Part shown: positions 8,596 to 16,971 of the stretch, in pieces
Layout: each line of letters starts with the position of its first letter
Position numbering within the stretch: the stretch's first letter is position 1
Assembly (NCBI GenBank): GCA_945861605.1
Contig: CAMAVG010000002.1
Location: 1 to 29,739, forward strand
Origin: Rickettsia typhi
GTDB taxonomy: Bacteria; Pseudomonadota; Alphaproteobacteria; Rickettsiales; Deianiraeaceae
Reading direction: 5' to 3'
Length of the DNA: 29,739 nt
The notes under the pieces: model-generated
Told to the model about the DNA's origin: nothing
Database searches by the model: none
What the model saw: only the letters and a program-made list of their open reading frames with translations
Translations under genes and position numbers: made by a program

Positions 8596-10542
8596 TTACT
8601 GGTGATATTCGAAAACATATCCGTAAATTCCCTCCCATTCAAGCACTTTTTTGACATACCTCCTCGTTTCATAAAACGGCATAAGTTCAATAAACATAAC
8701 CATGTCTTGGTAGTTCTCGACAGTGAAATAAATGTTTTCCCATTTTGCAAGATTCCCATACCCCGCGTTGTAGGCTATAAGTGTTTTTGCATATGAACCA
8801 TTGTATTTTTCCAGAAGATCGTTCAGGTATATCGTGCCAAGATAGATGTTGTATCCTGCATTTGTTTGTAATTTTGCACTGTTGTACGCAATTCCGTGCT
8901 TTGAGCAGACGAATTTCGCTGTCGCAGGCATGATTTGCATCATACCTTTGGCACCAGCACCGGAGCTTATTTGCTCCGTAAAATTGCTTTCTTTTTTGAT
9001 AATCGCGTGCAATATTGCGAGGTGATTTTCCTTGATTGGCTCAATGATATCAGTGCTTTTGATGACTTTAAGACCATCAAGTTCGATGTAGCCGATGTCC
9101 TCTGCGGCGTGTTTTGCATCGGAGCAGATATATTTATTATAACTCGTGCATATGTGCTCCAAAAGGGATTTCATGTAGGTTATGTCATCAACTTGGCGAA
9201 TTGTTGATAAAACAAATGCTTTTGCGGCGTTTAATCGGTTGGCTTCTTTCAAAAAATATGCAACATTGAGCATCTCAAGGAGGTCATTTGGGAGTTTTGT
9301 GTAAGGTTTTTGAATTTTTAGCGATTTTGATACGAAGGAATCGTAGTATTGTTTGTAGGTTTCGCGTCTTTTTTTTACCGCTTTTTTCCATTGTGAGGAA
9401 AGATAATTTTTCGAACCGATGAATGTTTCCTGCGAAATTCCGTTGAGTTCGTCGATCGCGCGTGAGCCGTAAAATGTTAGCGGATTTTGTGCAACAACCG
9501 AAAGCCAGTAAGAATACGCTTCATTATTTCCCATTTTAAGGTAACTTTGGGCGATGAAATACGCACCTTGATTCTTTTCATTGATATCATGCGTGTTGGA
9601 ATATACATTGTAAAAGTGTGTGTATGCAATATTTGGTTTTTTGTTGAGAAGTGCGACAACCCCTGAGTAAATCTCCTTTCGAGTGTAATTCTCGTGCGTG
9701 ATGTTGAGCTGAATTCGTGCCAAAAGGTTGTAAGCCTCCTTGCGATACCCCTGCTCGAGCATATCAAAAACCATTACTTGGGTTGCGTTCCACCAAATGT
9801 CGCCATCTTGTAATGTCGGCGGAAGTTGCGATAAAAAATGCACAACATTTTTGAAATTTTTGGCTTTATAGTGGTAGAGGACTTGATCCAAAACATACAT
9901 TTCGCTTGAAAGACTGCTTTCTTCGGCGGCTTGGTAGTATTTTTTGTACTTCACATTGCCGTTTAAGTAAAGCCTTGCGTAGAGTAAGGTTTTTTGCTCC
10001 AGCGGAAGGGTTTCAATCTCGCGTTCAATATTTGTGCGAATGTTTTTCGAAATATTGCGGTCGAGTTTGTTATATTTGGAATAAAATGCCTTGATATGAC
10101 TGGAAATTTCTTCAGGCATCGCGTTGTTTTGCTTGATGTCCTCAATGATAATTGCGAACGCCTGCGGGGAAATGTTGTTTTTGTCAACGAATGTCTGAAT
10201 GAATGTTGTATAGTTTGTGAGGTAGTTGATCAGGAGGTATTTATCTTTGATAGAAAGGAATTTTTCGTTTTGCAACACAACTTTATTCACCTGATCCAAC
10301 ATTGGGAAATGCGGATTTTCAAGCAGGGTGTGGATCATATCCTCCAGTTGTTGTATGGAAATTTGTGCGGTGGAATCTTGAGAATACGACTGGATGAAGA
10401 TCGATGCCTTGGCGTTTGAGTTCTTCAAAGATGGAAAATGCGATGTGTTGTCATCAATTTTTTCACTTGATGACATTACGGAAGAAGCCGTCACCATGAA
10501 AAGACATAGCAACAGCCCCAAGATTTTTGTTTGTTTTTTCAA
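8596..10542 (-). CDS. slt: Soluble-type lytic murein transglycosylase (Slt family)
   Basis: This is a periplasmic lytic transglycosylase that cleaves the MurNAc-GlcNAc bond of peptidoglycan. The 648-residue product begins with a basic-hydrophobic signal peptide (residues 1 to about 25). A long helical-repeat region of the Slt70 U-domain type follows. The catalytic SLT domain lies at about 505-635: Glu518 in KKESNF, then GAKGMMQIMP (531-539), IAYNAGYGN (589-597), and the closing block ETRRYVKKVLE. The start is TTG, two bases after the stop of the upstream small gene. Later ATG codons would remove the lysines of the signal peptide, so TTG is preferred. The context suggests coupling with the small helical protein. 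Confidence 0.9.
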   Translation of the reverse strand: MKKQTKILGLLLCLFMVTASSVMSSSEKIDDNTSHFPSLKNSNAKASIFIQSYSQDSTAQISIQQLEDMIHTLLENPHFPMLDQVNKVVLQNEKFLSIKDKYLLINYLTNYTTFIQTFVDKNNISPQAFAIIIEDIKQNNAMPEEISSHIKAFYSKYNKLDRNISKNIRTNIEREIETLPLEQKTLLYARLYLNGNVKYKKYYQAAEESSLSSEMYVLDQVLYHYKAKNFKNVVHFLSQLPPTLQDGDIWWNATQVMVFDMLEQGYRKEAYNLLARIQLNITHENYTRKEIYSGVVALLNKKPNIAYTHFYNVYSNTHDINEKNQGAYFIAQSYLKMGNNEAYSYWLSVVAQNPLTFYGSRAIDELNGISQETFIGSKNYLSSQWKKAVKKRRETYKQYYDSFVSKSLKIQKPYTKLPNDLLEMLNVAYFLKEANRLNAAKAFVLSTIRQVDDITYMKSLLEHICTSYNKYICSDAKHAAEDIGYIELDGLKVIKSTDIIEPIKENHLAILHAIIKKESNFTEQISSGAGAKGMMQIMPATAKFVCSKHGIAYNSAKLQTNAGYNIYLGTIYLNDLLEKYNGSYAKTLIAYNAGYGNLAKWENIYFTVENYQDMVMFIELMPFYETRRYVKKVLEWEGIYGYVFEYHQ

Positions 10543-10544
10543 AA

Positions 10545-10952
10545 TTACTGAACTAGTGGAGTAAGTAAGCTTTGAATTTTATTCGTTGCGTTTTTTGCAC
10601 GCTCAATGTTTTGAGCAAATTCCGTTTTAAATGCTTGCAAAAGATCCGCAACATCGCGAGGTTCTGACTGCATTTCCGAAGGAAGAATCTGATTCATTGG
10701 GTTGTTTGCACCAAAAACTGCACCGTCAAGAAGTGTGGAATATGATTGAATTATTTGCTCAATCACTTTGTGCATATATTTTGTGTAAGAAGTTACATGA
10801 TCAACGATTTTTTGCCCATTTTCGGGTCTTTCTTCAACAAATGATTTCGCAGATTGAATGATATCATCGATTTTTTTATACATTTTGCTAACATTCGATT
10901 GCACAACTTGATGCACAGAATTTAAAACATTTTGATTTTGACCCGCCTGCAT
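10545..10952 (-). CDS. Small helical protein of unknown function, cotranscribed with slt
   Basis: I do not recognise this 135-residue protein. It has no signal peptide, no membrane segment and no cysteine. It is rich in Gln, Asn, Lys and Val with heptad-like patterns, as in VLNSVHQVVQSNVSKMYKKI and the C-terminal helix AQNIERAKNATNKIQSLL. It is probably two or three amphipathic helices split by a Pro/Asn-rich loop near residues 75-95. It superficially resembles phasins and other all-helical surface-binding proteins, but no motif supports that name. Its stop codon is two bases from the slt start, so a shared transcript is very likely. The ATG is preceded by an AT-rich leader without a Shine-Dalgarno sequence. 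Confidence 0.75.
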   Translation of the reverse strand: MQAGQNQNVLNSVHQVVQSNVSKMYKKIDDIIQSAKSFVEERPENGQKIVDHVTSYTKYMHKVIEQIIQSYSTLLDGAVFGANNPMNQILPSEMQSEPRDVADLLQAFKTEFAQNIERAKNATNKIQSLLTPLVQ

Positions 10953-10980
10953 TTTATTAAAAAATAAATTTATTAAACCA

Positions 10981-11009
10981 ATTAATTAATAGAAAATTTC
11001 ATTTGTCAA
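10981..11009 (-). promoter_or_regulatory. Candidate promoter for the small-protein/slt operon
   Basis: On the minus strand a consensus CTTGACA (TTGACA = 11009-11004) is followed by AT-rich sequence offering TAATTA at 15 bp or ATTAAT at 17 bp. The box lies 51-57 bp before the ATG at 10952. Confidence 0.5.
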
Positions 11010-11040
11010 GCAAAATTTTCATCAGAATTCACAAATGCAC

Positions 11041-11068
11041 TTGACATTTCAATTTTGCGAATTACTAA
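11041..11068 (+). promoter_or_regulatory. Candidate promoter of tRNA-Leu
   Basis: A consensus CTTGACA (TTGACA = 11041-11046) lies 30 bp before the mature tRNA 5' end. The -10 is weak; TACTAA at 11063-11068 (16-bp spacer) is the best candidate. Confidence 0.5.
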
Positions 11069-11076
11069 ACCACATT

Positions 11077-11163
11077 GCCCGCGTGGTGGAATGGTAGACA
11101 CGACGGATTCAAAATCCGTTGCACATTGCGTGCGTGGCGGTTCGAGTCCGCCCGCGGGCACCA
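11077..11163 (+). tRNA. tRNA-Leu, anticodon CAA
   Basis: The acceptor stem GCCCGCG (11077-11083) pairs perfectly with CGCGGGC (11153-11159), followed by discriminator A and an encoded CCA. The anticodon stem ACGGA/TCCGT (11103-11107 and 11115-11119) encloses the loop TTCAAAA, giving anticodon CAA at 11110-11112, which reads UUG. A long variable arm (GCAC/GTGC stem) marks a class II tRNA, as expected for leucine. The T arm GGCGG-TTCGAGT-CCGCC is canonical. Confidence 0.97.
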
Positions 11164-11196
11164 ATTTTGCAAAACAATGCTCCGTTTTTGATCACC

Positions 11197-11241
11197 GTTC
11201 TACTGTACTAGTACGCTATAACAAAAATAAAAAGGCAAAAA
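11197..11241 (+). repeat. CTAG palindromic repeat, copy A with A-rich tail
   Basis: This 45-bp unit consists of a 26-bp quasi-palindrome with the perfect core GTACTAGTAC, followed by an A-rich tail containing AAGGC. The 26-bp part is identical to copy B 111 bp downstream; the tails differ only in the placement of one T. Flanking sequence is not duplicated. The GCCTTTTT at 11265-11272 could pair with the tail's AAAAAGGC to form a long-loop hairpin after the tRNA. Confidence 0.85.
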
Positions 11242-11307
11242 AACTCGCTGCAAAAATCCACAAAGCCTTTTTGTATAAGAAGTCATCAAATTGTAACCAT
11301 TCATTTT

Positions 11308-11352
11308 GTTCTACTGTACTAGTACGCTATAACAAAAAATAAAAGGCAAAAA
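11308..11352 (+). repeat. CTAG palindromic repeat, copy B with A-rich tail
   Basis: This is the second copy of the 45-bp unit. It ends two bases from the stop codon of the minus-strand CBS-protein gene, so on that strand the unit begins with T-rich tracts directly after the gene and then runs into GTTATAGCGTACTAG. It may serve as the 3' end of that transcript. The 190-bp interval between the tRNA and the CBS gene contains nothing else I can support. Confidence 0.85.
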
Positions 11353-11353
11353 G

Positions 11354-12655
11354 TTATTCTTCGGTGTTTTCAAAAATGTTCTTCGTGAACTTCACTTTGT
11401 GAATTTTATGAGCATCGGCATCAATAACTTCCAGTGCGTAATCGCCACATTGGTGGATATCGCCAATTTTTGGAATTTTGTGTGCAATGTTGATTATCAA
11501 GCCTGCGATTGTTGAAACGCCCGACGAGGAATGGAGGTCAATTCCTGTTTTTTTCGAGAAGTCGCGAATCAAAACCATGCCTTCGCAAATAATTTCGCCG
11601 GTTTCAAGTTGCTCAATTTCATCGATATTTATCTCGTCGTGTTCATCTTCAATATCCCCGACGATCTCTTCGACGATGTCCTCCAATGTAACAATTCCAA
11701 GAACCGTTCCGTATTCATCGACGACTATCGCAATGTGATTTTTCGTTTTTTTGAACTCCGTAAGTTGGCTTAAAAGGTTGGTTTCGCTTGAAGCGTACTG
11801 TGGTTTCATTAAAATTCCGCGGACATCTTCAACAGTGGGATTTTGGTTGCATGATTTCAGTGTGAAGAAATCGCGAAAATGTAAAATACCGATGATTTTA
11901 TCAGGGTCAGATTCATAAACAGGAAGCCTTGTGTGGCTTGATTCCACGCATCGTGCCTCAATTTCTTCAAATGTTATTTCGGAAAAATCGATCATGTCGA
12001 TATCCTTTTTATGAGTAATAACCGAGTGCAATTTGAGTTCACTGAGGTCGAGGACTCCGCCAAGCATTTCTTTATCGCGTTGAACAACCGAGCCACGAGA
12101 GTGATAAAATTCAATTTCACTGCGAAGGAAATCTTTTGCTGTCATAACTTCATACTGCTTTGATTCATGAACGCCGAACATTTTCAAAGTCCCGCGGGTT
12201 ATGAGGTTTATGAACCAAGTCAATGGTTTAAAAATTTTCAATAGAACATAGTAGACATCAGCAATTGCAAGGACGATCCTCTCAGGATTTCTTATCGCGA
12301 TTGTTTTTGGAGAAATTTCCGAGAATATTAATATGAGGAATGTCATGACTATTGCTGCAATTTCCATTGCGTAATCCTGCAATGCGGGGGAATTTCTCGA
12401 ATATTCGAGTGCGATATAAGCCGCAATTGACGAAGCAAATGTATTTAGTGCATTATTCCCAAATAAAATCAACGAAAGAAGGCTTTCTTTGTTATCAAAA
12501 ATGTGGAGGAGTCTTTTCACTTTTTTCGTTTTACGAAGCTTGTAAAATTTGCTTGCCGAACAACTTGTGAAGCTTGTCTCTGAAAGGGAAAAGAAGGCTG
12601 AAGCCCCCAAAAGAACTATCAATAATACTGATTCATAAACCAAACTGGTGGGCAT
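11354..12655 (-). CDS. CNNM/CorC-type membrane protein with CBS pair
   Basis: This belongs to the HlyC/CorC (CNNM, CorB) family, whose characterised members function in Mg2+/Co2+ efflux or homeostasis. The 433-residue protein begins with a DUF21 transmembrane domain (about residues 1-170): hydrophobic segments near 8-25, 60-85 and 95-120, and the family motif FFSLSETSFTS. A tandem CBS domain follows at about 205-335, with HTRLPVYESDPDKIIGILH and VVDEYGTVLGIVTLEDIVEEIVGDI. The C-terminal CorC_HlyC domain completes it (340-425). It is a single-gene unit, convergent with the tRNA region and divergent from odhB. No Shine-Dalgarno sequence is seen. The transported ion cannot be read from sequence. 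Confidence 0.92.
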   Translation of the reverse strand: MPTSLVYESVLLIVLLGASAFFSLSETSFTSCSASKFYKLRKTKKVKRLLHIFDNKESLLSLILFGNNALNTFASSIAAYIALEYSRNSPALQDYAMEIAAIVMTFLILIFSEISPKTIAIRNPERIVLAIADVYYVLLKIFKPLTWFINLITRGTLKMFGVHESKQYEVMTAKDFLRSEIEFYHSRGSVVQRDKEMLGGVLDLSELKLHSVITHKKDIDMIDFSEITFEEIEARCVESSHTRLPVYESDPDKIIGILHFRDFFTLKSCNQNPTVEDVRGILMKPQYASSETNLLSQLTEFKKTKNHIAIVVDEYGTVLGIVTLEDIVEEIVGDIEDEHDEINIDEIEQLETGEIICEGMVLIRDFSKKTGIDLHSSSGVSTIAGLIINIAHKIPKIGDIHQCGDYALEVIDADAHKIHKVKFTKNIFENTEE

Positions 12656-12710
12656 AATAAAATAAAATTACAAAATTTAATAATAGTGTTTTGCAACCAA
12701 TTTTCCTATT

Positions 12711-12716
12711 TGTCAA
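12711..12716 (-). promoter_or_regulatory. Candidate -35 box for the CBS-protein gene
   Basis: On the minus strand this is CTTGACA, 56 bp upstream of the ATG at 12655. No good -10 lies 16-18 bp away. Confidence 0.35.
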
Positions 12717-12742
12717 GCACATTTTCTTTCAGCAAAAATTTC

Positions 12743-12748
12743 TTGACA
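12743..12748 (+). promoter_or_regulatory. Candidate -35 box for odhB
   Basis: A consensus CTTGACA lies 52 bp before the odhB ATG. A TATAAT sequence follows after only about 10 bp, too close for a normal spacer, so the true -10 is unclear. Confidence 0.35.
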
Positions 12749-12799
12749 GATAAAATTTTATAATTCATCGCTTATTCGTATAAATCTTTTTCTTGAAAA

Positions 12800-13951
12800 A
12801 TGGTCGAAATCAAAGTTCCACCCCTTGGTGAATCAATTTCCGAAGCAACAATTGCCTCAATTGTAAAAAAAGTTGGCTCTTCTGTAAAAACCGACGAACT
12901 TCTTATTGAGCTTGAAACCGATAAAGTCACGCTTGAAATTAACGCACCTTGCAACGGAACAATCGAGCTTTTGAACATAAAAGAAGGCGATACCGTGGTT
13001 GTTGGTCAAATTATTGGCTCAATTAAAGAAGGAGCATCAACCGGAAACGCAACTCCAACCGTGCAAACCGCTGCACCTGTTCAAGCAACATCGCACAATT
13101 CGCTCGCACCATCTGTCAACAGAATTGTCCACGAAAACAATATTAATCCAAACGAAATTTCCGGAACAGGAAAAGACGGCAGAATCACAAAAGGTGACGC
13201 CCTCTCCCACCTTGAATCACCAAAATCACCCGTTGTTGAATCAAATTCCGACCGCAAAGATGACATCGTCCGCATGACAAAACTTCGCCAAACCGTTGCA
13301 AAACGCCTGAAGGAATCGCAAAACACGGCGGCAATTCTTACAACATTTAACGAAGTTGATATGTCCAGCGTAATGAAACTTCGCTCGCAATACCAAGACG
13401 AATTCCAAAAACGCTATGGAATCAAAGTTGGCTTCATGTCGTTTTTCATCAAAGCATGCGTGACGGCCCTCAAAGAACTCCCAGCCGTAAACGCTGAAAT
13501 TCGCGGCGAAACAATTGTCTACAAAAATTACTGTGATATCGGTGTTGCCGTTGGAACCGAAAATGGTCTTGTCGTTCCAGTCGTTAAAGACGCCGACAAA
13601 ATGTCAATTTTCGACCTTGAAAAAGCAGTTTACGATTACGGAATCAAAGCACGCGATGGTCAAATCACACTTGATGACATGAAAGGCGGCACATTCACAA
13701 TATCCAACGGTGGTGTTTACGGAAGCCTTCTTTCAACGCCGATCATCAACCCACCACAATCTGCGATTTTAGGAATGCACACAATTCAAAAGCGTTCCGT
13801 TGTTGTTGGCGATCAAATCGTCATTCGCCCAATGATGTACCTCGCCCTTTCTTACGATCACAGAATTATCGATGGCAAAGAAGCAGTTACATTCCTAATT
13901 CGCGTTAAGCAAATGCTTGAAGACCCTGCTCGTCTCGTGCTTGGAATTTAA
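12800..13951 (+). CDS. odhB: 2-oxoglutarate dehydrogenase E2, dihydrolipoyl succinyltransferase
   Basis: This is the E2 core of the 2-oxoglutarate dehydrogenase complex, transferring succinyl groups from lipoamide to CoA in the TCA cycle. The 383-residue protein has one lipoyl domain with Lys42 in ELETDKVTLEI, and a peripheral E3/E1-binding domain near 105-140 (APSVNRIVHE through ISGTGKDGRITKGD). The catalytic domain ends with His354 and Asp358 in SYDHRIIDG. A single lipoyl domain and the VEIKVPPLGESI start favour OdhB/SucB over pyruvate dehydrogenase E2. The partner E1 gene (sucA/odhA) is not adjacent, which is less usual. No Shine-Dalgarno sequence precedes the ATG. Confidence 0.95.
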   Translation: MVEIKVPPLGESISEATIASIVKKVGSSVKTDELLIELETDKVTLEINAPCNGTIELLNIKEGDTVVVGQIIGSIKEGASTGNATPTVQTAAPVQATSHNSLAPSVNRIVHENNINPNEISGTGKDGRITKGDALSHLESPKSPVVESNSDRKDDIVRMTKLRQTVAKRLKESQNTAAILTTFNEVDMSSVMKLRSQYQDEFQKRYGIKVGFMSFFIKACVTALKELPAVNAEIRGETIVYKNYCDIGVAVGTENGLVVPVVKDADKMSIFDLEKAVYDYGIKARDGQITLDDMKGGTFTISNGGVYGSLLSTPIINPPQSAILGMHTIQKRSVVVGDQIVIRPMMYLALSYDHRIIDGKEAVTFLIRVKQMLEDPARLVLGI

Positions 13952-13962
13952 TTTTTATATAT

Positions 13963-14241
13963 ATGAAAAAGCTCTCAATAATGGTGATTATCTCACTTGT
14001 TTCAGCATGTTCCTCCGGCACACCAAAATGCGACGATTCCACAATCAAAAAAGCATTAATCGAGAATGTCAAAAACACCATTACAAAGGATTTCAAAACC
14101 GATAAAATCTCCGTAAACATGTCATCGATTTCAAGCACCGGCTCCAGCGATAACAAACGCTCTTGCGAAGCTGATATTACTTTAAAAATTACTGACGCAA
14201 AATACACAACGAAATCCACTGCTACACTTGGAACTGAATAA
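13963..14241 (+). CDS. Small putative lipoprotein
   Basis: This is a 92-residue hypothetical protein with a clear type II signal peptide: MKK, an apolar stretch, and the lipobox LVSAC, so Cys16 would be the lipidated residue. The mature part is short, polar and Ser/Thr/Lys-rich, with two more cysteines (in PKCDDS and RSCEAD) that could form a disulfide in the periplasm. It begins 11 bp after odhB and may be cotranscribed with it. I do not recognise a family. It is compact and intact, not an obvious gene remnant. Confidence 0.75.
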   Translation: MKKLSIMVIISLVSACSSGTPKCDDSTIKKALIENVKNTITKDFKTDKISVNMSSISSTGSSDNKRSCEADITLKITDAKYTTKSTATLGTE

Positions 14242-14286
14242 GATTTCAAAAACTTCTTGACTGTTATTTTTTTCCATTTTGAAATC
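14242..14286. repeat. Perfect 10-bp inverted repeat before ppdK
   Basis: GATTTCAAAA (14242-14251) and TTTTGAAATC (14277-14286) are perfect complements separated by 25 bp. The spacer contains CTTGACT, the likely -35 of ppdK. The arms could form a hairpin ending the odhB/lipoprotein transcript, or flank the promoter as a regulator-binding dyad. Neither role can be decided from sequence. Confidence 0.55.
14257..14262 (+). promoter_or_regulatory. Candidate -35 box for ppdK
   Basis: CTTGACT lies 46-52 bp before the ATG at 14309, within the loop of the inverted repeat. The -10 region is not obvious. Confidence 0.35.
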
Positions 14287-14308
14287 AAATTGAACTCTTT
14301 TGTCTCAA

Positions 14309-16969
14309 ATGGCTGTAAATTCAGTAGTTTACCATTTCGGTGGAAATTCTTCAAGCGTTGAAAAATACGATAAACTAACACTTGGCGGAAAAGGTGCGAA
14401 CCTTTGCGAAATGTCCGATATCGGCATACCAGTTCCACCTGGATTCATCGTCCCAACAAGCCAGTGCCACGCATTTTACGAAAACGGCGAGAACCTCTCA
14501 ATCGATCTTCAAAACGAAATTGATTCAGCAATAAAACACATCGAAGATTCTATCGGAAATAACATTAAATTTGGCGATGAAATCAATCCGCTATTGGTTT
14601 CTGTTCGCTCCGGAGCACCTGTTTCAATGCCGGGAATGATGGACACAATTCTGAACCTTGGCTTGAACGATAAATCCGTTGAAGGTTTGGCGAAAAAGTC
14701 TGGAAATGGCAAGTTCGCACTGGATTGTTACCGCCGTTTCATTCAAATGTATTCAAATGTCGTTCTCAATGTTGATCACCACAACTTCGAAACAATTCTG
14801 GACGATATCAAACTTGAAAATGATATCACAAACGACGCAAACTTCACGGAAACGCTGCTTGAAGAGGTGATTGGAAAATACAAAAAACTCGTTGAAGCAA
14901 AAGCAAAAATTGCCTTTCCACAAAGCGTGAAAGAGCAACTCACCGGTGCAATTAACGCCGTTTTTCAATCATGGATGAACAAACGCGCAATTTATTACCG
15001 CAAATTAAACGATATTCCGCAATCACTTGGCACTGCAATCACAATTCAAGCAATGGTTTTTGGGAATCTTGGGCAAACATCAGGAACTGGCGTTGCATTT
15101 ACAAGAAATCCATCGACCGGCGAAAATGCACTTTATGGCGAATACCTTTTGAACGCACAAGGCGAGGATGTCGTCGCAGGAATTCGCACACCGTATTCTA
15201 TCAACATTGCAGGAAAACGCGAAGAAAACAAAGAATTCCCATCGCTCGAAGAAACAATGCCGGCGGTTTACCGCGATTTCGTGAATATTTATCAAAAACT
15301 CGAACAGCATTACCGCGACATGCAGGACATCGAATTCACCATTCAAGAAGAAAAACTCTGGATTCTCCAAACACGCGGCGGCAAACGAACAGCACAAGCT
15401 TCAATCAAAATCGCCGTTGATTTGGTCTCCGAAGGCAAGATCTCCAAAGAAGAAGCACTGAAACGCATCGAGCCAACATCGCTTGACAAACTCCTCCACA
15501 AAACACTCAAAGTAACAACACAAAAACCAATTGCAAAGGGGCTTCCAGCCTCCCCCGGTGCGGCATCTGGAATTATCGCACTTTCGTGTCAATATGCTAT
15601 TGAGCAAGTTCGCCACGGCAAAAAAGTGATTCTCGTTCGCAACGAAACCAGCCCTGAGGACATCGAAGGAATGAATATTTCCGAAGGAATTCTGACGGCA
15701 CGCGGCGGAATGACATCACACGCGGCAGTTGTTGCAAGAGGCATGGGCAAAACTTGCATTAGCGGAGCAAAAACCCTAAAAGTCAACAAAACCAGCATTA
15801 CAATTGGCACTTTGGAAATCAAAGAAGGCGAAATTATCACGATTGACGGCTCCACAGGCGAGGTTTTCCTTGGCGAAATCCCAACTCAGGACCCTGAAAT
15901 TTCCAGCGAATTCAAAACTGTTATGCAATGGGCGGATTCCATTCGCAAAATGAAAATTCGTGCAAACGCGGAAACAGTCCTTGATGCACAAGTTGCACTG
16001 AAATTTGGCGCAGAGGGAATTGGTCTTTGCAGAACTGAACACATGTTTTTCGGGAAAGACAGAATTTTCCAATTCCGCAAAGTGATTTTAGAAAAAGACG
16101 AAGCGAAAAAAACCCAAGCAATTCAAGCACTTTTACCATTCCAACAACAGGATTTCATTGATCTTTTCAAAGTAATGGACGGACTTCCAATCAACATTCG
16201 CCTTCTTGACCCCCCACTCCACGAATTTCTTCCAACAAAAAACGAGGAAATCACCGAACTCGCACAAGAACTTGGCATGAATATCGAGACCGTCAACCAG
16301 CGAATCCACTCACTTCACGAAGCAAATCCAATGCTTGGACACAGAGGTTGCCGCCTTGGAATCACATTTCCGGAACTTTACAAAATGCAAATCGTCGCAA
16401 TTTTTGAAGCAGCACGAATTTCAATCAAAAATGGTGTCAAGCCTGTCATCGAAATCATGCTTCCGTTGATTATCCACGAGAAAGAAGTCGTTGAACTCTA
16501 CAAAATCATCGAGCAAGTCTCACAAAACTATTCCGAAGTCGAGTACGAAGTTGGCACGATGATCGAAATCCCGCGCGCGGCACTTTGTGCGGAATCAATT
16601 GCAAAACACGCAAATTATTTCAGTTTCGGCACAAACGACCTCACCCAGACAACACTTGGAATCTCAAGGGACGACTCCTCTTCGTTCATCACATCGTACG
16701 AAGAAAAAGGCATTATCACAACCGATCCATTCGTCAGCATTGATGTCGAAGGCGTTGGATCTTTGGTCAAAATCGCGATGGAAAACGGTCGCAAAATCAA
16801 GCCAAACCTGAAATGTGGTGTTTGTGGAGAACACGGCGGAGACCCAAAATCCATCGAATTTTTCGCGACAACCGGCATGAATTATGTCTCATGCTCGCCG
16901 TACAGAATTCCAATTGCAAGGCTTGCAAGTGCAATCGCGGAACTGAAAATGATGGAATTAAAGAAATAA
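14309..16969 (+). CDS. ppdK: Pyruvate, phosphate dikinase
   Basis: PPDK interconverts pyruvate + ATP + Pi and phosphoenolpyruvate + AMP + PPi, so it can act in glycolysis or gluconeogenesis. The 886-residue product matches the usual length. The N-terminal ATP-grasp domain carries GGKGANLCEM and VSVRSGAPVSMPGMMDTILNLG. The central swivelling domain carries the phosphohistidine (His471 in GGMTSHAAVVARG). The C-terminal TIM barrel has GAEGIGLCRTEHMF, SFGTNDLTQ and Cys839 in KCGVCGEHGGDP. The frame extends to a TTG at 14300, but the ATG at 14309 is preferred. The SDR-like gene follows after two bases. No Shine-Dalgarno sequence. Confidence 0.97.
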   Translation: MAVNSVVYHFGGNSSSVEKYDKLTLGGKGANLCEMSDIGIPVPPGFIVPTSQCHAFYENGENLSIDLQNEIDSAIKHIEDSIGNNIKFGDEINPLLVSVRSGAPVSMPGMMDTILNLGLNDKSVEGLAKKSGNGKFALDCYRRFIQMYSNVVLNVDHHNFETILDDIKLENDITNDANFTETLLEEVIGKYKKLVEAKAKIAFPQSVKEQLTGAINAVFQSWMNKRAIYYRKLNDIPQSLGTAITIQAMVFGNLGQTSGTGVAFTRNPSTGENALYGEYLLNAQGEDVVAGIRTPYSINIAGKREENKEFPSLEETMPAVYRDFVNIYQKLEQHYRDMQDIEFTIQEEKLWILQTRGGKRTAQASIKIAVDLVSEGKISKEEALKRIEPTSLDKLLHKTLKVTTQKPIAKGLPASPGAASGIIALSCQYAIEQVRHGKKVILVRNETSPEDIEGMNISEGILTARGGMTSHAAVVARGMGKTCISGAKTLKVNKTSITIGTLEIKEGEIITIDGSTGEVFLGEIPTQDPEISSEFKTVMQWADSIRKMKIRANAETVLDAQVALKFGAEGIGLCRTEHMFFGKDRIFQFRKVILEKDEAKKTQAIQALLPFQQQDFIDLFKVMDGLPINIRLLDPPLHEFLPTKNEEITELAQELGMNIETVNQRIHSLHEANPMLGHRGCRLGITFPELYKMQIVAIFEAARISIKNGVKPVIEIMLPLIIHEKEVVELYKIIEQVSQNYSEVEYEVGTMIEIPRAALCAESIAKHANYFSFGTNDLTQTTLGISRDDSSSFITSYEEKGIITTDPFVSIDVEGVGSLVKIAMENGRKIKPNLKCGVCGEHGGDPKSIEFFATTGMNYVSCSPYRIPIARLASAIAELKMMELKK

Positions 16970-16971
16970 AA

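Noticed and set aside
10545..10952. Phasin annotation for the small helical protein
   Set aside because: The resemblance is only in helical composition. No phasin motif or polyhydroxyalkanoate gene is present.
11055..11342. 95-codon plus-strand open frame across the tRNA and both repeats
   Set aside because: It reads through tRNA-Leu and gains a repeated peptide only because the 45-bp unit is present twice in the same frame. No start signal or family similarity supports a protein.
16813..16971. N-terminal extension of the SDR-like frame into ppdK
   Set aside because: It is an out-of-frame shadow of the conserved PPDK C terminus. The ATG at 16972 gives the expected N terminus.
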